Source of the DNA: CAVTWS01 sp963732655
Lineage (GTDB): Bacteria; Actinomycetota; Acidimicrobiia; Acidimicrobiales; SHLQ01
Direction of reading: 5' to 3'
Assembly: GCA_963732655.1 (NCBI GenBank)
Contig: CAVTAI010000013.1
Location: 496,001 to 560,000, forward strand
Length of the DNA: 64,000 bases
The notes below the pieces were generated by a model. It worked only from the letters and a program-made list of their open reading frames with translations. It made no database searches and had not been told where the DNA came from. Of the stretch, positions 7,922-15,792 are shown one piece after another. Positions within the stretch are counted from its first letter, which is position 1. Each line of letters begins with the position of its first letter. Both the position numbers and the translations under genes were made by a program.

Positions 7922-10615
7922 TTAGGTGGCGAGGAAGGCGTCGATGGTGCGGGCGACGTCGTCGAGGGCGTCGAGGTGGGCGGCGTGACCGGCGTTGGGC
8001 GTGACGTGGACCTGACCGGCGGGGAGGACAGCCGTCATGGCGGTGGCGATGGTGGTGAACTTGGTGTCGAGCTCGCCGACGATCAGCAGGACGGGCACTC
8101 CGAGATGGGGCAACCGGTCGTGGAGTGGCGCCTGAGCACCGGTCCCGGAGCCGCGCAGCGTGCGGGCGAGGGCGTCGGCGGTGCTGGCGAGCCGTTGTTG
8201 ACGACCGGCGGCGAGGGCCACCGGGCCGAGGTGTGCCTGGCTGGCGAACAGCGGGTTGGAGGCCCAGGTGTCGACGAACCACTCGATGCCATCGGTCTCG
8301 ATGCGGTCGGCGAGCTCGGTGTCGGAACGGACCCGTTCTGCCCGCTCAGCCGCGTCCGCCAGGCCGGGTGATGCCCCGATGAGGCTGAGGCTGGCCACCA
8401 TGTCGGCGTGGGTGGCAGCGAAGGACAACGCGAGGCGTCCGCCCAGCGAGTATCCGATGATGTGCACCGGGCCGTTCACCTCCGCCGCCACGACGCCGGC
8501 GACCTGCTCGACCAGGGCCGGCATCGTGTAGGCGTCGTCGGTCGCCGGGCGATCGCTCGCGCCGTGCCCGAGAAGGTCGAGCGTCAGCACCCGTCGACCG
8601 GAACGGCTCAGGTGCTCGGCCAACGGGGCCATCGCCGTCGCCGATCCGGTGAACCCGTGGATCACCAACGCGGGTGTGAGGTCGGTGCGGTCGCCGGGTC
8701 GGTCGACGACGTGCAGGGCGACGCCGGCGGTGGTGACCATACGCGACCGCGCCGTGAGATCGGTCGGAAGGCTGACCCGGTCGAGCGCGGTGCTGACGAC
8801 CGCTTGGACCGATCGGTGCACCGCGAGGTCGTGGGTGTGGTCGATGCGGACGTGGACCACGGACACGCGAGGCTCCGGACCCGAGGTCTCCTCCATGGCC
8901 CGCGCCAGCGCCGGTTCGAGAGCACTGAGGGTCGAGACGGTGGCGACCGCGGCTCCGGCCGCCTCCGCCAGCGCGTTGAGATCGTGCCCGTGTGGCGTGT
9001 GGAAGAGCTCCTGGTACCCGTCGTCGAGCGCCGCCGCGATAGGCAGGAACGAGAAGATGCCGCCGCCGTCGTTGTCGACAACGACGACGACCAGGCTCAC
9101 GCCGAGGCGCCGGGCGCCGAGGAGCCCGCCGAAGTCGTGAAGGAACGCCAGGTCGCCCGTCAGCAGCACGGTTCGCTGTCCGGACGCAGCGACGCCGAGC
9201 GCCGAGGAGATCAGCCCGTCGATGCCGCTCGCCCCACGATTGGCGAGGACTTTGGCGGGGTGGGGCGGCCAATAGGTGTCGATGTCGCGTACGGGCATCG
9301 AGTTCGAGACGTAGAGCGCAGACCCGGTCGGGAGGGTACGGGCGAGGGCCCTGACGACGGCCGGGGCGTGGACCCGGGGATCCTCGATGAGTCCGAGGCC
9401 CTCGCCGATGGCCGATTCCGCGGCCCGGTCGGCGGCGTGCCAGCGGAGGACCCAGCTCGACGATCGCCGATCCAGACGCAGCCGTCCGAGAGCGTCGGCG
9501 GCGGCGTCGAACAGCGAGGCCGGATCGGCGTCGATCACCGCCGTGGACAAGTACGACGGGTCGGGCCAATCCGTGCCGGGATCGACGAGAAGGACATGGG
9601 CGGGTCGCTCGCGTTCCGCCCACAGGCGAAGCGGTTTCGTGGTGGGGGAGAGGCCGACCCGGACGATCACATCGGGGGCGAGATGGTGACCGAGGTCGTG
9701 GTTGCGGAGGAAGGAGTCCGCAGTGGCGATGATGGCGCCGTCGACGGACGGACACCGGAGCGATGACGTCGGCTCGGCGATGATGGGCCACCCGGCCGCG
9801 GCCGCAAAGCGGCTGATGGCGGCGACGGTGGCCGGCCCGGCGTCGAGCGGCCCCGCGGCCAAGACGCCTCGTTCGTGTCCGAGGGCCAGGTTGACCAACG
9901 CCGCGGCCTGGTCGGCACTCGCCGGGCGGGGACCGGCGAGCAAGCCAGCATTCGCCGGGCGGGGACCGGCGAGGGGGAGCGGCGCCGGGCGGGGACCGGC
10001 GAGGGGGAGCGGCGCCGGGCGGGCACCGGCGAGGGGGAGCGGCGCCGCCGGCGGCTCGAGCGGTTCACGGAACGGCCAGTTCAGGTGGACCGGTCCCGGG
10101 CGGGCCCCGGTGGACTCGGCGACGGCGCGACGGGCCCAGCGGGTGGTGGCGTCGGGGTAACACCCGGACTCCCCGGCCACGGGCAGTTCGGCGAACCAGC
10201 GGCAGTTCGAGCCGAAGATGCTGACCTGGTCGATGGTCTGGCCGGCGCCGAACTGGCGAAGCTCAGGCGGCCGGTCTGCCGTCACCGCCAGCATCGGGAC
10301 GCCACTGTGGTGAGCCTCGACGATCGCTGGGAGGTAGTTGGCGACGGCGGTTCCCGACGTGCAGACGAGCACGGCCGGGAGGCGCGTGACGTGGGCCAGA
10401 CCCAGTGCGAAGAATGCCGCCGACCGTTCGTCGTGGTGCACCCAGACCCGCAGCCCGCTTCGGTGGGCGGACACGGCGAGGGCGGTCGACCGGGATCCGG
10501 GGGAGACGACGACGTGCCGGACGCCAGAGTCGGCGACCCCGGCGAAGAAGGCGGCAACGGCGTCGTACACGCGCTGGCGATGAGTTTCAGCCGCCTCGTC
10601 GACCGGCGTCGTCAT
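7922..10615 (-). CDS. menD: MenD-MenH fusion (SEPHCHC synthase + SHCHC synthase)
   Basis: 897 aa. Residues 1 to about 600 are MenD, the thiamine-diphosphate enzyme joining 2-oxoglutarate to isochorismate: SPGSRSTALAVSAH and HHDERSAAFFALGLA near the N-terminus, and GDLAFLHD plus VVVDNDGGGIFSFLP for cofactor binding. From about residue 626 (MVTTAGVALHVV) a complete alpha/beta hydrolase follows, with nucleophile GYSLGG, acid GELD and NAGH histidine, matching MenH, which removes pyruvate from the MenD product. Two consecutive menaquinone steps are thus in one chain. A Pro/Ala repeat (PLPLAGPRPA) lies in MenD around residues 190-235. The start overlaps the stop of the MerR-MenF gene (ATGA, 10612-10615). 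Confidence 0.9.
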   Translation of the reverse strand: MTTPVDEAAETHRQRVYDAVAAFFAGVADSGVRHVVVSPGSRSTALAVSAHRSGLRVWVHHDERSAAFFALGLAHVTRLPAVLVCTSGTAVANYLPAIVEAHHSGVPMLAVTADRPPELRQFGAGQTIDQVSIFGSNCRWFAELPVAGESGCYPDATTRWARRAVAESTGARPGPVHLNWPFREPLEPPAAPLPLAGARPAPLPLAGPRPAPLPLAGPRPANAGLLAGPRPASADQAAALVNLALGHERGVLAAGPLDAGPATVAAISRFAAAAGWPIIAEPTSSLRCPSVDGAIIATADSFLRNHDLGHHLAPDVIVRVGLSPTTKPLRLWAERERPAHVLLVDPGTDWPDPSYLSTAVIDADPASLFDAAADALGRLRLDRRSSSWVLRWHAADRAAESAIGEGLGLIEDPRVHAPAVVRALARTLPTGSALYVSNSMPVRDIDTYWPPHPAKVLANRGASGIDGLISSALGVAASGQRTVLLTGDLAFLHDFGGLLGARRLGVSLVVVVVDNDGGGIFSFLPIAAALDDGYQELFHTPHGHDLNALAEAAGAAVATVSTLSALEPALARAMEETSGPEPRVSVVHVRIDHTHDLAVHRSVQAVVSTALDRVSLPTDLTARSRMVTTAGVALHVVDRPGDRTDLTPALVIHGFTGSATAMAPLAEHLSRSGRRVLTLDLLGHGASDRPATDDAYTMPALVEQVAGVVAAEVNGPVHIIGYSLGGRLALSFAATHADMVASLSLIGASPGLADAAERAERVRSDTELADRIETDGIEWFVDTWASNPLFASQAHLGPVALAAGRQQRLASTADALARTLRGSGTGAQAPLHDRLPHLGVPVLLIVGELDTKFTTIATAMTAVLPAGQVHVTPNAGHAAHLDALDDVARTIDAFLAT
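9954..10043. repeat. 30-bp tandem repeat, three copies, inside menD
   Basis: Three copies of a 30-bp unit beginning GCCGGGCGGGGACCGGCGAG lie at 9954-9983, 9984-10013 and 10014-10043; copy 3 has one change. A diverged copy precedes them at about 9921-9953. On the minus strand each unit encodes the 10-residue repeat PLPLAGPRPA, so copy-number change keeps frame. Confidence 0.9.
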
Positions 10616-12717
10616 GGCAGCCCGAGTGCGCTGGCGACGGTGGCGAACTTGGCGGTCGTCTCGTCGAGTTCGTCGGCCGGTTGGGATCCCTCGACGACCC
10701 CTGCTCCGACGAACGCCACCACGCCGTCGTCGTGGACGAGCGCAGACCGGAGGGCGACCCAGAACTCACCGTTGCCCTCGATGTCGAGCACGCCGATCGG
10801 CGCGGCGTACCACCCGCGGTCGAGGCCCTCGTGTTCGGCTAACCACCTGGTCGCAACGTCGGTCGGGCTGCCGCCGACCGCGGGGCTGGGGTGCAATCGG
10901 CCCACCAGCCGTACCAGTCCGCCCGCCCCGAGCTCGGCGTGGCCGACCAGCGGGGTCACCAGGTGGTGCACGGCTGCGAAGGACACCACATCGGTGGGCC
11001 CGGTGGGAGCCACAGCGACGCCCGCTTCGGCCATGGACGACGTGAGCTGATCGACGACGAACTGATGCTCGGCCCGGTCCTTGGCGCTGTGACGAAGGGT
11101 GTCGGCGGCGGCCCGATCGGTGGCGGGATCGGTGCCGCGGGAACGGGTGCCGGCGACGGCGGTGGTGGCGATGACGCCGTCGCGGGCGTCCACCAACAAC
11201 TCCGGGGTGGCGCCGAGGAAACAGGTCGAGCCGTACCCGAAGGCGAACGTGACGCAGTTCGGGTTGGCGTGACGGAGGCGGTCGAGCACGTTGGTGACAT
11301 CGGTCGATCCCGTCAGCTCGATGGCCCGGGCCAGCACGAGTTTGTCTGCGCGCCCGGCCCGGATGACCCGGAGCCCGGCGGCGACGAGGTGCTCGTAGGC
11401 CTGATCGACGGCCGGATCGGAACGGGGTGTGAGGTCGCCCGGCTCCGATGTCGGGGCCCCCTGTGTCGAGTCGGCCCCCTGTGTGGAGGCGGCGAGGTGC
11501 GTCGAGGCGGCGGGGCGGGGCGACAGCAGGTCGCGGGCGCGGTCGGCGAGGTCGTCGAGCTGGGCGGGTTGGTCGTGGGGACCGGCGATCTGGAGCCACG
11601 TTCGGCCGTGGCGCTGGAGCACGGCGATGGCCGGGAGGATCAACGCTCCCTCGCCGAGAGGCGCCCATCGAGCGTCGGTGCCCGAGGACGCCGCGTCGGC
11701 GAACGCGAACCCACCGACCAGGGTCGGGGCCGGTGATCCCGGCTCGGCCTCCACGACGAGCCGATCGCGCAGGTCATCCAGCGCGGCGGCGGCCTGGACG
11801 AAGCGGGCATCGTCCCCCATGACCACAGGCTCAGCCGTCCTGCCGGCGGTGGCCGGGGTCGCGGCATCAAGGATCGCCGCCGTGCCGGTGGCGGACAGCG
11901 TCACATCGCGCTCGGGGTGGTGCCACAGCACCCGCCAGGTGTCGGGAGCCTCGGCGCGCCGGAAGAGATCGAGCCCGTCGGGCGAGGGGCTCCCGTCGAT
12001 GTCGGCCAGTTCGATGATGCGCACGGTGAGCCGCTCGTCCGGGCGGACCTCGAGCATGGCCCGGTCGAGGAGCGCACGCCGGAAGTGGTCCGCCACCAGG
12101 GTCGACGCCGCCGGCACGAGCCCTTCGATGATCCCCGCCAGCTCCTCTCGGGACGTACCGGCGCTGGTGGCGTGTTCGTGCACCAGCCGGACCGCGTCGT
12201 CGACGAGCTGACGGATGTGACGCTCATGGCGGAGCGCCAGGTCGAGGAGGCGGTCGATGGGCAGCCCGGCTCGACCGACAGTGGCCGCGGCGTCGAGCAT
12301 GGCCACCGCGCCGTCGTCGAAGCGTTCACCTTCGATCCCGGCGACCGGGGTCACGAGCCCGGCGCCGACGAGGAGGTCGACCGCGGGGCGGGGCAGCCCG
12401 GATCGCTCGGCGATCCCGTCGCGGTCGAGGCCGTCGCGGTCGAAGGAGGCGCGAAGCTGCGATGAGAGGAGGGCGTCGTGCAGCGGGTCCGGCACGCCGC
12501 CACCGGCCGCGAGGAGCCGGCTGATCTGGGCCAGGCTGAACCCCTGGGTGGCGAGATCCCGGATGGAGGTCAGGCGCTCCGTGTGGTGACGGTCGTACCA
12601 GGCCACCCGCCCGTCCCGCCGGGGCGGATCGAGCAAGCCACGCGACTGGTAGTACCGGATGGTGGCGACGCTGACCCCGGCGTCGGTGGCCAACTGCTCG
12701 ACCCGGATCGCGTTCAC
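10612..12717 (-). CDS. menF: MerR-family regulator fused to isochorismate synthase (MenF)
   Basis: 701 aa from GTG 12717, leaderless behind a TAGACT box. Residues 1-70 are a MerR winged HTH (VEQLATDAGVSVATIRYYQSR, then LLDPP). A second MerR-like winged part and a helical region (to about 230) follow. From about 235 the protein is an isochorismate synthase: VAGTRSRG (about 522), HHLVTPLVG, LHPSPAVGGSP, GWYAAPIGVLD and a final GAGVVEGSQPADELDET, the chorismate-enzyme signatures. A Ser/Thr/Gln-rich linker (AASTQGADSTQG) lies near residue 400. It converts chorismate to isochorismate, feeding MenD encoded by the next gene (4-base overlap). A DNA-binding regulator on a biosynthetic enzyme suggests pathway self-control; that is inference. 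Confidence 0.88.
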   Translation of the reverse strand: MNAIRVEQLATDAGVSVATIRYYQSRGLLDPPRRDGRVAWYDRHHTERLTSIRDLATQGFSLAQISRLLAAGGGVPDPLHDALLSSQLRASFDRDGLDRDGIAERSGLPRPAVDLLVGAGLVTPVAGIEGERFDDGAVAMLDAAATVGRAGLPIDRLLDLALRHERHIRQLVDDAVRLVHEHATSAGTSREELAGIIEGLVPAASTLVADHFRRALLDRAMLEVRPDERLTVRIIELADIDGSPSPDGLDLFRRAEAPDTWRVLWHHPERDVTLSATGTAAILDAATPATAGRTAEPVVMGDDARFVQAAAALDDLRDRLVVEAEPGSPAPTLVGGFAFADAASSGTDARWAPLGEGALILPAIAVLQRHGRTWLQIAGPHDQPAQLDDLADRARDLLSPRPAASTHLAASTQGADSTQGAPTSEPGDLTPRSDPAVDQAYEHLVAAGLRVIRAGRADKLVLARAIELTGSTDVTNVLDRLRHANPNCVTFAFGYGSTCFLGATPELLVDARDGVIATTAVAGTRSRGTDPATDRAAADTLRHSAKDRAEHQFVVDQLTSSMAEAGVAVAPTGPTDVVSFAAVHHLVTPLVGHAELGAGGLVRLVGRLHPSPAVGGSPTDVATRWLAEHEGLDRGWYAAPIGVLDIEGNGEFWVALRSALVHDDGVVAFVGAGVVEGSQPADELDETTAKFATVASALGLP

Positions 12718-12723
12718 GGGCTA

Positions 12724-12729
12724 AGTCTA
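12724..12729 (-). promoter_or_regulatory. -10 box TAGACT of MerR-MenF gene
   Basis: On the minus strand TAGACT ends 6 bases before GTG 12717, the spacing expected for a leaderless mRNA. A palindrome (12731-12742) lies directly upstream of the box, where MerR regulators usually bind. Confidence 0.6.
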
Positions 12730-12786
12730 TGAGTGATCACTCGAACAGTGATCGTGTCTACGAGTGATCACTCGAACAGTGACCGC
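12725..12786. repeat. 31-bp tandem duplication carrying a palindromic operator candidate
   Basis: Two copies of a 31-bp unit (12725-12755 and 12756-12786) differ at only three positions, all C/T. Each contains the perfect palindrome GAGTGATCACTC (12731-12742 and 12762-12773) followed by GAACAGTGA. They lie between the divergent MerR-MenF and MFS genes; the first palindrome abuts the menF -10 box. The 31-base spacing places both on about the same DNA face. Probable binding sites for the MerR domain. Confidence 0.75.
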
Positions 12787-12814
12787 TCGGATCGATACGG
12801 TGCGGCGCGTGCTC

Positions 12815-12820
12815 TAGGCT
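12815..12820 (+). promoter_or_regulatory. -10 box TAGGCT of MFS gene
   Basis: TAGGCT ends 8 bases before GTG 12829, which fits a leaderless transcript and decides this start. Confidence 0.5.
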
Positions 12821-12828
12821 GGTCGGCG

Positions 12829-14134
12829 GTGGCGAGTCGCTTGGACGAACTACGGGAGCCTCTGCGCTCGCAACGCCTGCGCCTGCTTCTCGCGGCCCAG
12901 ATCGTGTCCCAGCTCGGTGACTGGGCGGCTCGGCTCGCCCTCGCCCTGCTCGTCTACGACCGCACCGAGAGCCCGACCCAGACGGCGATCGTCGTCGCGG
13001 TGACCATGCTGCCGTGGCTCGGGATCGGTCAGGTGCTGGCCGGGCTCGGCGACCGCTACGGGCGGCGCCGCGTCATGATCATCGCCGATCTCGCCCGAGC
13101 GCTGATCTTCGCCGCCCTGGTGGTCTTCGACGACAGTCCGATCGCCGTCTACTATGTGGCCGCCTTCGTCGCCGGCTGCATCGACGCACCGTTCGAGGCC
13201 GCCCGGTCGTCGGCGATCGTCGACTCCGTCCCCGACGACGACTACCCCGACGCCATCGCCCTGTCCGCCGGTCTCGACCAGATCGGCCTTCTCGGCGGGT
13301 ATGCGCTCGGCGGTGCGTTGGTCGGGTGGGTCGGCACGCGGGGTGCCTTGGGCGTCAACGCCCTGTCGTTCGTCGTCTCGGCGGGACTGTTGCTGCGCAT
13401 GTCGCCCGATCGGCCGATCACCGGCCGCCCCGAGATCATCCGGGTGCGCCAGGCCATCGCGGTCATCCGTGCCGATCGGGTGATCACCCACAGCATGTTC
13501 TCGTTCTGCATGGTGGCCATGTTCGCCATGGCCATCGAGGCGCAGGTGGCGCCGTTCGGGCAGGGCGTGCTCGGCATGCCGGAGAGCCAGATCGGGTTGC
13601 TGGCCGCCATGGTGACGATCGGCGGCATCGTCGGGACCTACCTGTTGCGCTGTCCGCGGCCACGATCTGCGGCTGGCTCGGCTCACCGGCGTGTCCGGCT
13701 TGATCGGCGGCGTGGTCAGCTTGATCGCCTTGAGCCTCGAACCGACCGTCCTGCTGGCCTACATCGCCTACCTCGGTGTCGGTGTGGCGTTCCTCTCGTC
13801 GATCCCGGCCAACGCCGCCGCGGGCCGACGTGTGCCCGATGAGGTTCGTTCCTCCACCTTCGCCATCCTCCAGGGCTTCGTGCTCGGCTCCCAAGCGCTC
13901 GGTGCGCTGCTCGGTGGCGTCGCCGCGGACATCTGGGGTGTTCGTGAGACGGTGGTGGTGGCGGCCGCCGCGACGGCCCTCAGCGGTGTCGTCGTACTGA
14001 TCACGGTGCCCCGGCGGTACCTCGCCGAGGAGCTGCGGAAGAGCCAGATCCCCGTCGTCGAGCTCGGAGGTCCGGTCGACATCCGCACCGCCGGCGAGGT
14101 CGACAGCACCAGCTTCGCCGTTGCCGGCCGGTAG
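12829..14134 (+). CDS. MFS transporter, frame-broken
   Basis: GTG 12829 (leaderless) begins a 12-helix-type major facilitator: N-terminal LRLLLAAQIVSQLGDWAARL, the GDRYGRRRVMI loop 2-3 motif, and further hydrophobic spans to the C-terminus. The first part reads to GTYLL at about 13645; the second half (RGHDLRLARLTGVSGLIGG onward) reads one base over, so the break is at about 13642-13656. Repaired length is about 434 aa, normal for MFS. It resembles drug-export members of the NreB/enterobactin-exporter kind, but no substrate can be read from the sequence. It faces the menaquinone operon across the duplicated palindrome, so the MerR domain may also control it. Confidence 0.75.
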
Positions 14135-14137
14135 CAT
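14132..14137 (+). promoter_or_regulatory. -10 box TAGCAT of fakA-like gene
   Basis: The box overlaps the TAG stop of the MFS gene and ends 8 bases before ATG 14146: a leaderless start. Confidence 0.5.
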
Positions 14138-14145
14138 CGCCGCCG

Positions 14146-15771
14146 ATGTTGACCCAGCTCGGCGCGTCCGACCTCGACACGGTCGTTCGGACCTACGCCG
14201 ACCTCCTGTCCCGGCACCGCGACGCGGTGAACCAGCTCAACGTGTACCCGGTTCCCGATGGCGACACCGGCACCAACATGACCCTGACGTTGAAGTCGGT
14301 CGTGAGCGAGCTCGATGCGCTGCCCGCCGGAGCCGACATGGTGGCGGTGGCCCGGGCGATCAGTCACGGGTCGCTCATGGGGGCACGCGGCAACAGCGGC
14401 GTCATCATGAGTCAGATCTTGCGGGGCTTGTGCGGGGTGCTCGACGACCATGACGCGGCGGGCCCGGCCCACGTCGCCGCCGCTCTCGCCGCCGCCTCGA
14501 GCGCGGCGTACGGTGCCGTCCTCAAACCCGTCGAAGGCACGATCTTGACCGTAGTCCGGGAGGCGTCGGAGGCGGCAGTCGACCAGTCCGAGGACGGCGC
14601 CGATCTGGTCGGTGTCGTCGGGTCCGCCCGGCTCGCCGCTCAAGATGCGCTCGACCGGACGCCGGAACTGCTCCCTGTTCTCGCCGCCGCCGGCGTGGTC
14701 GATGCGGGCGGTCGCGGCTTCGTGCTCTTCCTGGACGCGTTCCTGCACGTCGTCGACGGACGCGACCTACCCGAGCCTGATGCCATCTCGGCGCCCCTCC
14801 TCACCGAGACCGTGGTCCACGAGGCCGGCGGGATCGCCGACCTCCGCTACGAGGTCATGTACTTCCTCGACGCTCCCGACGACGGGATCGGCGAGTTCAA
14901 GCAGCGCTGGGGTGGCATCGGCGATTCCATCGTGGTGGTCGGCGGTGACGGCGTGTGGAACTGCCATGTTCACACCAACGACATCGGCGCGGCGATCGAG
15001 GCCGGGATCGAGGTCGGCCGACCCCACAAGATCCGGGTCACCGACTTGTTCGAGGAGGTCGCCGAACGTTCGTGGGTGGCGCAGGCGCTCGACACGGGTG
15101 AGGTCCGGATGGTTCCGTGCGCGGTCGTCGCCGTCGCGATCGGTGACGGCGTCCGCCGCATCTTCGAGTCGATGGGAGTGCAGCACGTCGTCGTCGGTGG
15201 GCAGACGATGAACCCGTCGACCGCCGAGCTGCTCGAAGCGGTCGAGTCGGTCCCGTCGGGTGAGGTCGTCATCCTGCCCAACAACAAGAACATCATCGCC
15301 GTCGCCGAACAGGTCGACAGCCAGACCGACAAGTCGGTCCGGGTCGTGCCCACCCGAAGCGTCGCTGAGGGTTTTGCCGCCTTGGTCGCCTACGACCCCG
15401 AAGATGGCGCCGATCACAACCACGACCAGATGGCCGCCGCCGCCTCCCACGTCGTCACCGGCGAAGTAACCCGCAGCGTGCGCGACACCGAGTCCTCGGT
15501 TGGGGCCATCCGCACCGGCGATTACATCGGCTTGGCGGCCGGCGAGGGCATCGTGTCCGTGGCTTCCACGGTTGTCGAAGCGGCCTGCCGGCTGCTCGAC
15601 GAGATCGTCACGCTGGATCATGAGTTGGTGACCGTCATCTGCGGGGCTGACGCCACCGAGCCGGAGTCCTCGGCGATCGTGGAGTGGCTGGCCGCCAAAC
15701 GTCCCGACGTCGAAGTCGAGGTCCACGACGGTGGGCAGCCGCTGTACCCGTACTACTTCGGGGTGGAGTGA
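14146..15771 (+). CDS. fakA: DAK2-domain fatty-acid kinase FakA-like protein
   Basis: 541 aa. The N-terminus (YADLLSRHRDAVNQLNVYPV, then PDGDTGTNM) is the DAK2 ATP-binding domain; MGARGNSGVIMSQILRG and GRGFVLFLDAF follow. The C-terminal half is the YloV/FakA extension (ILPNNKNIIAVAEQ, VVPTRSVAEGFAAL). FakA phosphorylates fatty acids held by a FakB partner for entry into phospholipid synthesis. No fakB (DegV) gene is visible in this window. recG follows by 21 bases, the usual actinobacterial pairing; the rpmB gene often found upstream is absent. Confidence 0.85.
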   Translation: MLTQLGASDLDTVVRTYADLLSRHRDAVNQLNVYPVPDGDTGTNMTLTLKSVVSELDALPAGADMVAVARAISHGSLMGARGNSGVIMSQILRGLCGVLDDHDAAGPAHVAAALAAASSAAYGAVLKPVEGTILTVVREASEAAVDQSEDGADLVGVVGSARLAAQDALDRTPELLPVLAAAGVVDAGGRGFVLFLDAFLHVVDGRDLPEPDAISAPLLTETVVHEAGGIADLRYEVMYFLDAPDDGIGEFKQRWGGIGDSIVVVGGDGVWNCHVHTNDIGAAIEAGIEVGRPHKIRVTDLFEEVAERSWVAQALDTGEVRMVPCAVVAVAIGDGVRRIFESMGVQHVVVGGQTMNPSTAELLEAVESVPSGEVVILPNNKNIIAVAEQVDSQTDKSVRVVPTRSVAEGFAALVAYDPEDGADHNHDQMAAAASHVVTGEVTRSVRDTESSVGAIRTGDYIGLAAGEGIVSVASTVVEAACRLLDEIVTLDHELVTVICGADATEPESSAIVEWLAAKRPDVEVEVHDGGQPLYPYYFGVE

Positions 15772-15792
15772 CCGCCTCACCGGGGACCCGCC

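Noticed and set aside
8408..9766. 452-aa plus-strand open frame antisense to menDH
   Set aside because: Arg/Gly/Glu-rich shadow; the MenD and MenH motifs are on the other strand.
12733..12828. Upstream GTG 12733 as start of the MFS gene
   Set aside because: It lies inside the duplicated palindrome and before the TAGGCT box; GTG 12829 fits the transporter N-terminus.
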